Shown here: positions 32,901 to 36,789 of the stretch, piece by piece
How positions within the stretch are numbered: the first letter of the stretch is position 1
Layout of the letters: each line of letters starts with the position of its first letter
Assembly: GCA_012839765.1 (NCBI GenBank)
Contig: DUMW01000116.1
Location: 1-36,789 of the forward strand
Reading direction: 5' to 3'
From: Bacillota bacterium
Lineage (GTDB): Bacteria; Bacillota; Limnochordia; DUMW01
DNA: 36,789 nt
Program-made: the position numbers and the translations under genes
The notes under the pieces: generated by a model
The model's input: the letters and a program-made list of their open reading frames with translations, nothing else
The model's database searches: none
Told to the model about the DNA's origin: nothing

Positions 32901-34180
32901 GCGATTCCAGCATGATCGTACCCTTTTACTATCTGTTGAAAATCCAGACCGCCTATCTCCACGGTGGTTTCCAGGAGGCCTACGGGTTGGCGAGGAAATT
33001 GCCGGGGAATCTGCGGGCGATAGCAGGTAAGTTGCTTTACGCTGAGTATCTTTACTGGTCTTGTCTGGCGGCAGCCCAGGTGGCCCCTCTAAAGGAAGCC
33101 CAGACTGCGTTGGCCCAGGCCCTGGATCTGTTCAAGATTTGGTCCCAAAGCTGTCCGGACAATTTCCTTCACAAGTACTACGTCCTTGCGGCGGAAGAGG
33201 AGCGGTTACAGGGCGATGTCCAACGGGCGTTGAGGTTCTACAATTTAGCCATTGGGTTGGCAGGACATCAGGACTTTTTCCTGGACGGGGCCTTGGCTTG
33301 CGAGTTGGCAGCTCGGTTATACATGAAACTGGGAATGGAGGACAACGCGCGCATCTATTTATTCCGGGCCCATCAATTGTATGGTGGTTTTGGGGCTATC
33401 CGGAAGCAACGGCTGCTTCGGGCCGCTTATCCGCGACTGTTGCAGGAGGTGTACGAAAGCTCCGGAATCCTGCCAGAACCGGCTATGGATGGGGCTACCT
33501 CCTTTGTTGTTCAGCAGGAGGACTTTCTGTACCGTGTTTTCCAGAACTTGACCGTGGAACCACTGGATGTGGTGAATACTTTACTGGAGGTTTTATCGGC
33601 TTCTACGGGGGCCTCCCGGGTGGAGCTTTTGCGAGTTTCGGAGGAAGAGTTGGTCTCCTTGGGAAGCCGGGGTGAGCCGCCGTTGGGGGATCACCGGTTA
33701 CTACCTAGGTCGGTGCTGATGTATGTTGTTCACACGAAAGCGTTGGTAATCCTGGATGATGCCCTAGTGGATCCTGTGTTCAGCCAAGATCCCTATATCC
33801 AAGAACACAGGCCTGGCTCCCTTTGTTGTTATCCCCTCACCAATGATCATCTGGTCTATCTGGAGAATCGTACCGTGAAGGGGGTCTTTGCCTTCAAGCA
33901 GCTGGAATTGATTTGTAAGCTGTGCCAGGCCTTGGCCGCGGGGTTTCTCACCACTAATTCCTCCACCACGCTCCAATCAACCGAAGAACTCTCCCTCACC
34001 TCCCGGGAAGCCCAAATCCTGGAGGCCATGGGTCGGGGTCTTTCTAACCGCGAAATTGGGCAGCTTCTATATCTTTCCGAGGGAACAGTCAAATGGCATA
34101 CTAACCGCCTTTTTCGCAAGCTAGGGGTCAGCAGCCGTACCCAGGCGGTGATGAAGGCAAAGACCCTGGGTTTGGTATAG
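29948..34180 (+). CDS. Giant LuxR-type regulator: kinase C-lobe remnant, AAA+ ATPase, GAF-like domain, HTH
   Basis: 1410 residues; AGGTGG precedes ATG 29948. Residues 30-170 resemble only the C-lobe of a Ser/Thr kinase: a degenerate catalytic loop (HQRGQVVKGLCPQRI), YMSPEETGR in place of APE, and YSLGVIFFELLVGSPPF. The N-lobe with its glycine loop and lysine is absent. Residues 196-480 are a STAND/AAA ATPase with GRKRE, Walker A GCAGVGKT (226-233) and Walker B LVVFLDDLQWMD near 353. A long helical, TPR-like region follows. Residues about 1190-1330 resemble a GAF domain (ILDDALVDPVFSQDPYI, VYLEN). Residues 1347-1405 are a LuxR HTH (LTSREAQILEAMGRGLSNREIG). The input signal is unknown. Bactofilin follows. 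Confidence 0.85.
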   Translation: MQPLTRYINDTAIDRIHEFMTVSLPLCRLLVQYHQRGQVVKGLCPQRIGLDKGMQTAYLQPSTDPTEHWPYMSPEETGRLNRPVDHRSNLYSLGVIFFELLVGSPPFQAGDPQEWIQAHLCQEPPFVCSLNSQVPITLGRIIAKLLAKAPEERYQSIKGLEADLVRCVRGWQTIGKISEFVLGQGDVPARLQMGHRLYGRKRERDLILEAFGRACRGERQWVMISGCAGVGKTALMDELRSVVQQEQGYFVTGRYEQYQGNVPYRGVVRVVTNLIRHILAGPAEGIATCRKRLQEGLGTYGGLMTEFIPLLKVLTGGFPPLRKMTPLEKANRFFHTFEILVQLLTQFLQPLVVFLDDLQWMDSASVPLIRSFKEARGRILFVGAYRSEEVDQDHPVHRLLHSLQDGGIPLKRLALESLDLDNTAALVEGILGQNNLEELVNSVYQQTAGNPLYVKQFLQDAYEAGELYFSPQELCWKYERKLVTPEVPETVTEVVINRLKRLPPKTVGALKRAASLGVQFSLSLLARCLGQSLSYTRSLLRPALTMGIILEDGETGGAEAEVYRFFHDRVREAVFSLFDPGERAQVAYEVGQVLLDDLSTGQDVFQGVDLLNLAEGLLQDEGQRLQVARLNLRAARQAKAAFALGAALQYLEAGIRLLPTHCWEQYYDLTAGLYLEYYWCKFLEEGFAAAEVVLDYLLARAKPPEQIEAYTRKTILCTACHTDAEAIEAGLNALRLLGLDIPSCPTEEDIQRELQRVRSLLTPDRLDAFREASQPADPRTRQILALVAHLIPPASLCNPALFRYLSVFMAGFSLEEGYTEYAPFAMACFGAFLSGDPMELPQVDRLQQLALELAQKVEAFVPQYRVYYTIGVYMNHWHRHVSSNLDFLQKCASEAQEYGDFLFVGAALTEMLQVQWFLGQSLAMVEKSNHEALAQLRRLRMQALVDLLQVVEQTIKNLRGETYGPFTLNDEKYDELFRIVGLLQSDSSMIVPFYYLLKIQTAYLHGGFQEAYGLARKLPGNLRAIAGKLLYAEYLYWSCLAAAQVAPLKEAQTALAQALDLFKIWSQSCPDNFLHKYYVLAAEEERLQGDVQRALRFYNLAIGLAGHQDFFLDGALACELAARLYMKLGMEDNARIYLFRAHQLYGGFGAIRKQRLLRAAYPRLLQEVYESSGILPEPAMDGATSFVVQQEDFLYRVFQNLTVEPLDVVNTLLEVLSASTGASRVELLRVSEEELVSLGSRGEPPLGDHRLLPRSVLMYVVHTKALVILDDALVDPVFSQDPYIQEHRPGSLCCYPLTNDHLVYLENRTVKGVFAFKQLELICKLCQALAAGFLTTNSSTTLQSTEELSLTSREAQILEAMGRGLSNREIGQLLYLSEGTVKWHTNRLFRKLGVSSRTQAVMKAKTLGLV

Positions 34181-34333
34181 TCTGGAAAAACAAACTTTCG
34201 TTGGCTTCCGTTCTAATCTCCGTCGTGTTAGACTAAACTTACCATACCGGCTCCTGGACAGGCACTGTCTTGGTGGGCTGGCGCCATGGAAAATCTAAAT
34301 GCACCCTGAAGACTCGGGTACGGAGGTGTTAAG

Positions 34334-34786
34334 GTGGCATTAAGGTTGTTGACAAGCAGCGCCCAGGAGGTCAGCCAGGAACAGGCCAAGCCCACGACTG
34401 TTTTAGGACCCGATGTCTCCTTGGAAGGAGACATCAATCTCACCGGGGATATCCGGATCGATGGTAACGTCCGGGGGACTATCCACTCTGAGCAGACTGT
34501 GACCATTGGAGAGTCAGCTTTTATACAGGCCGATGTGGTGGCCTGCCGGTGCTATATTTCCGGTAGGTTTGAGGGTAATCTGAAGGTACGGGAGACCTGT
34601 AAGATTACTTCCACAGGTTCGGTGTGCGGCGATATCCAGGTGGGTTCCCTAGTGGTGGAGGAAGGCGGCAAGCTGTCGGGGAGATGCCAAGTGGTGCAAG
34701 AACCAGAAGGGGGCAATAAGGCGCTGCCCGCCGACGCCTTCATTAAGGGAAAACCGGTCGAGAACCGGGAAGTTGGAGTTAGTTAA
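34334..34786 (+). CDS. Bactofilin family protein
   Basis: 150 residues from GTG 34334, just after GGAGGTG. The core (about residues 22-115) has the repeating beta-helix pattern of bactofilins: GPDVSLEGDINLTGDIRIDG, VRGTIHSEQTVTIGES, ADVVACRCYISGRFEGNL, ITSTGSVCGDIQVGSLVVEEGGKLSG. Flanking tails are short and polar, as usual. Bactofilins polymerise into cytoskeletal filaments that position cell-wall enzymes. It follows the LuxR-type regulator by 153 nt on the same strand; no promoter or terminator in that gap is convincing. Confidence 0.9.
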   Translation: MALRLLTSSAQEVSQEQAKPTTVLGPDVSLEGDINLTGDIRIDGNVRGTIHSEQTVTIGESAFIQADVVACRCYISGRFEGNLKVRETCKITSTGSVCGDIQVGSLVVEEGGKLSGRCQVVQEPEGGNKALPADAFIKGKPVENREVGVS

Positions 34787-35175
34787 AGCACAATTCATTA
34801 CTGCAGTTGAATTTTGCTCACCGTTCCTAGTCCGGTGGGAACCCTCTTGGTGGAAACTAGCATACTTTCTAGCCCTATCGTTAGGCGCCGTAGGGTTGCC
34901 TACTTGGTCCTTGCCTCATAGGAGAGTTGCCCGGTGGGCTTTTGTGACTTCTGGGGATGTCTACACAGAAGGGTACAAGTCCCAAGGATCGGGTTCCTCT
35001 GGGTTGTGGTCAAAGGATTCCTTCAGTTTTTGACATCGGCACAGTTCTGTCTTACACGTTAGGCCAGAGTGTTTTTCTGGGGCCAGATTGTTGGTCGGAC
35101 AAGTTTTTCTTGTTTTTCGAGAACCAGTTGATCGTTTCGTCCAGAAAAAAAAGGGATCAGTGAAGTTTTCGTGAA
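34787..35175. other. Gene-free stretch after bactofilin
   Basis: An 86-codon frame (34773-35033) starts inside the bactofilin 3' end without a binding site and looks spurious. A small ACAAG/CTTGT hairpin followed by TTTTT near 35099-35118 could be a weak plus-strand terminator. A TTGACA at about 35029 has no good -10. Nothing else is supported. Confidence 0.4.
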
Positions 35176-35220
35176 AGCAACAAAAACGGCATGGCTACAA
35201 GCCATGCCGTTCTTGTTGCT
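35176..35220. terminator. Terminator of the NCS2 permease gene
   Basis: A 20-bp inverted repeat with one mismatch (35176-35195 with 35201-35220) has a core AACGGCATGGC/GCCATGCCGTT. On the minus strand the core is followed by TTTTTG, 50 nt after the permease stop. It may also act on plus-strand transcripts. Confidence 0.85.
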
Positions 35221-35268
35221 TGTTCAGTATGTCTGCTGAGCCGAAGGGTAAATAGCCCAGCGCGTTTT

Positions 35269-36561
35269 TTAACCCACTCTTCCCAGGGTAACGAAGTGGA
35301 GAATGGCGATGATGCTCAGCACATACATCAGCCAATGTACTTCCTTCGTACGACCGGCAGCCGCTTTGGCAATCACGTAGGCGATGAAGCCGGCAGCGAT
35401 GCCATTGGCGATACTTCCGGTGAAGGCCATGAAGGCCATGATGATGAAGGCCGGGAAGGCTTCGGTGAAATCGTCAAAGTCTACGTCTTTGATGGCACCC
35501 ATCATTAATACGCCCACGATTACCAACGCCGGTGCAGTGGCGGCATTGGGAATGCTCTGGGACAAAGGAGTAAGGAACAAGAAGGCGATGAATAGGATGC
35601 TTACCACAACGGAGGTGAGTCCCGTGCGTCCACCCTCGGCAATTCCCGCACTGCTTTCCACATAGGTGGTAACGGTACTAGTTCCCAGGGCGGCGCCGGC
35701 CATGGTACCGACGGCGTCTACAATCATGGCTTCTTTGACTTTGGGTAACTGGCCCTTCTTATCAAGGAAACCGGCCTTAGCACCGGTGCCAAGGAGAGTT
35801 CCCATGGTATCGAAGACGTCAACAAAAACTAGGGAGAAAATGACGAAGAAACCGGTTTTGATGGCTCCGGCGATGTCCATCTTAAAGAAGATGGGACTCA
35901 AACCAGCGGGTAGGCCGAAAATACCTTGGAATTCGGTCACACCCATGGGAATCCCGATGATGGTGGTAATCAGGATTCCGATTAGGATGGCACCCCGTAC
36001 CCGGAGGGCCATGAGGATGGCGGTAATGGCTAGGCCGATGATGGCCAGCAAGGGCCCCTTCGCGGTGACGTCACCTAGGGTCACCAGAGTTGAAGGATGA
36101 TCAACAACGATACCCGCGTTCCGCAGACCGATCAAGGCGATAAACAGTCCGATGGCCGCGGCCACGCCGCGCTTGACGACCAGTGGTACAGCCTTGTCGA
36201 TGTAGGTGATGGCGTTAGTTACAGCCAAGATTAAGAAGACAATACCGGAGATGAATACTGCACCTAACGCGGCCTGCCACCCATAATTTGCCGCTACCGT
36301 ATAGGCAAAGAAGGCGTTCAGGCCCATCCCACTGGCTAATGCGAAGGGATAGTTGACGTATACCCCCATGAGAAAGGTGGTGATGGCTGCCGCCAGGATG
36401 GTAGCAGTAGTTACTGCCCCTTGGTCCATGCCCGCGTCCGACAGGATCAACGGGTTGACGAAGATAATGTAGGCCATGGTCATGAAAGTGGTAATACCAG
36501 CAATGACTTCAGTTCGGACATTCGTTTGGTGTTCCTTGAGTTTGAAGATCCTCTCTAACAT
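35269..36561 (-). CDS. NCS2-family purine permease (AzgA/PbuG-like)
   Basis: 430 residues from ATG 36561, with AAGGAGG at 6-nt spacing; the longer frame to 36615 has no site. Hallmarks of the AzgA-like branch of NCS2 proton symporters are TEVIAGITTFMTMAYIIFVNP, FALASGMGLNAFFAYTVA, GLFIALIGLRNAGI, the FVDVFDTMGTLLGTG motif and STVTTYVESSAGIAEGGRTGL. About 12-14 hydrophobic segments span the length. It imports adenine, guanine or hypoxanthine. No purine-riboswitch consensus is visible in its 150-nt leader. Confidence 0.9.
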   Translation of the reverse strand: MLERIFKLKEHQTNVRTEVIAGITTFMTMAYIIFVNPLILSDAGMDQGAVTTATILAAAITTFLMGVYVNYPFALASGMGLNAFFAYTVAANYGWQAALGAVFISGIVFLILAVTNAITYIDKAVPLVVKRGVAAAIGLFIALIGLRNAGIVVDHPSTLVTLGDVTAKGPLLAIIGLAITAILMALRVRGAILIGILITTIIGIPMGVTEFQGIFGLPAGLSPIFFKMDIAGAIKTGFFVIFSLVFVDVFDTMGTLLGTGAKAGFLDKKGQLPKVKEAMIVDAVGTMAGAALGTSTVTTYVESSAGIAEGGRTGLTSVVVSILFIAFLFLTPLSQSIPNAATAPALVIVGVLMMGAIKDVDFDDFTEAFPAFIIMAFMAFTGSIANGIAAGFIAYVIAKAAAGRTKEVHWLMYVLSIIAILHFVTLGRVG

Positions 36562-36589
36562 CGTAAACCTCCTTAAATGTAAAGTAGCG

Positions 36590-36721
36590 CGGTCAACTAC
36601 TGCATTAGCCTGCAATACATTAGACGTTTTGCGAAAATATCCTGCATAGTTTTACAAATTACTACTGGGGTTTTGACATAAGCCCAGGGAAAAAAAGAAA
36701 GAACGTGTGCTAAGTTGACCG
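36590..36721. repeat. Distant 9-bp inverted repeat flanking the permease leader
   Basis: CGGTCAACT (36590-36598) and AGTTGACCG (36713-36721) are perfect inverse copies 114 nt apart. One arm lies in the last codons of the gene at the right edge, the other just upstream of the permease start. It may be a long-range RNA stem or two operator sites, or chance. Confidence 0.35.
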
Positions 36722-36789
36722 TTCGATCCCATATCGTTCCAATATTTCATCTGGCGTGCCAAGCTCCTTTGGCAGTAGTCTCACCGTGT
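36710..36789 (-). CDS. 3' end of an unrecognised minus-strand gene (partial)
   Basis: The minus strand is open from the right edge to a TAG at 36712-36710, giving 25 residues that include LLPKELGTPDEILERYGI. The charged, helix-like sequence looks like a genuine protein C-terminus, but it is too short to assign. The other two minus-strand frames have stops here. It lies 149 nt upstream of the permease start. Confidence 0.45.
   Translation of the reverse strand, partial: TVRLLPKELGTPDEILERYGIERST

Noticed and set aside
33061-33675. 204-codon plus-strand open frame
   Set aside because: Lies in another frame of the large LuxR-type regulator and is rich in Gly, Pro and Ser as shadows are.
34773-35033. 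86-codon open frame after bactofilin
   Set aside because: Begins inside the bactofilin gene at a TTG without a binding site, and its sequence shows no domain or signal pattern.
36562-36710. Purine riboswitch ahead of the NCS2 permease
   Set aside because: The conserved purine-aptamer core (TATA...GTTTCTAC type words) is absent from the leader.

Overview
The window looks like a chromosomal segment of an anaerobic Gram-positive (clostridial-type) bacterium. This is inferred from strong AGGAGG-type ribosome binding sites, several TTG and GTG starts, sigma-A-like promoters, intrinsic terminators, a c-di-AMP (ydaO-type) riboswitch, the [FeFe]-hydrogenase maturation genes hydE, hydG and hydF, and an A-type flavoprotein / rubredoxin / high-molecular-weight rubredoxin operon like that of acetogenic clostridia. 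No rRNA, tRNA, CRISPR array, insertion sequence or phage gene was recognised.

Layout. At 1-70 lies the terminator of a plus-strand gene outside the window. 214-2443 (minus) holds a radical SAM enzyme and an HTH regulator with its own promoter. A minus-strand CCA-adding enzyme (2695-4056) is divergent from a plus-strand run at 4308-9815: amidohydrolase, B12-binding-type radical SAM protein, Gfo/Idh/MocA dehydrogenase, TIM-barrel isomerase/epimerase and ribokinase. These converge on an isopropylmalate-dehydrogenase-type gene (9865-10914, minus). Then come a GT4 glycosyltransferase (plus), an IclR regulator (minus), and a 0.9 kb gene-free stretch with a minus-strand c-di-AMP riboswitch, its terminator and a hairpin-rich block. 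A dihydrodipicolinate synthase/aldolase-family gene follows (14135-15064).

15123-18954 (minus) is a compact hydrogenase-maturation operon in the order TM1266-type regulator, hydE, hydG, hydF. Its roughly 200-nt leader has a promoter, a strong intrinsic terminator and a perfectly complementary candidate antiterminator. No known riboswitch class was recognised in it, and it is the best candidate for an undescribed regulatory element here. After a gene-poor kilobase comes fprA-rubredoxin-hrb (20104-22197), with a Fur/PerR-like palindrome at the transcription start: an oxygen and peroxide defence unit. A KamA-family enzyme (22303-23580, minus) carries the residue pair expected of glutamate 2,3-aminomutase. 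Divergent from it is an operon of an ornithine/alanine-racemase-like enzyme, a 997-residue beta-CASP metallo-beta-lactamase protein with a duplicated C-terminal module, a uronate-isomerase-like protein and a second TIM-barrel epimerase (23855-29853).

29948-34180 encodes a 1410-residue regulator that joins a protein-kinase C-lobe remnant, an AAA+ ATPase, a helical repeat region, a GAF-like domain and a LuxR helix-turn-helix. A bactofilin follows, then a minus-strand NCS2 purine permease, and the 3' end of one more minus-strand gene runs off the right edge.

In several genes the start was moved inward from the longest open frame because a clear ribosome binding site and family alignment pointed to a later codon. 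All functional calls rest on motifs recognised by eye; no database search was run.
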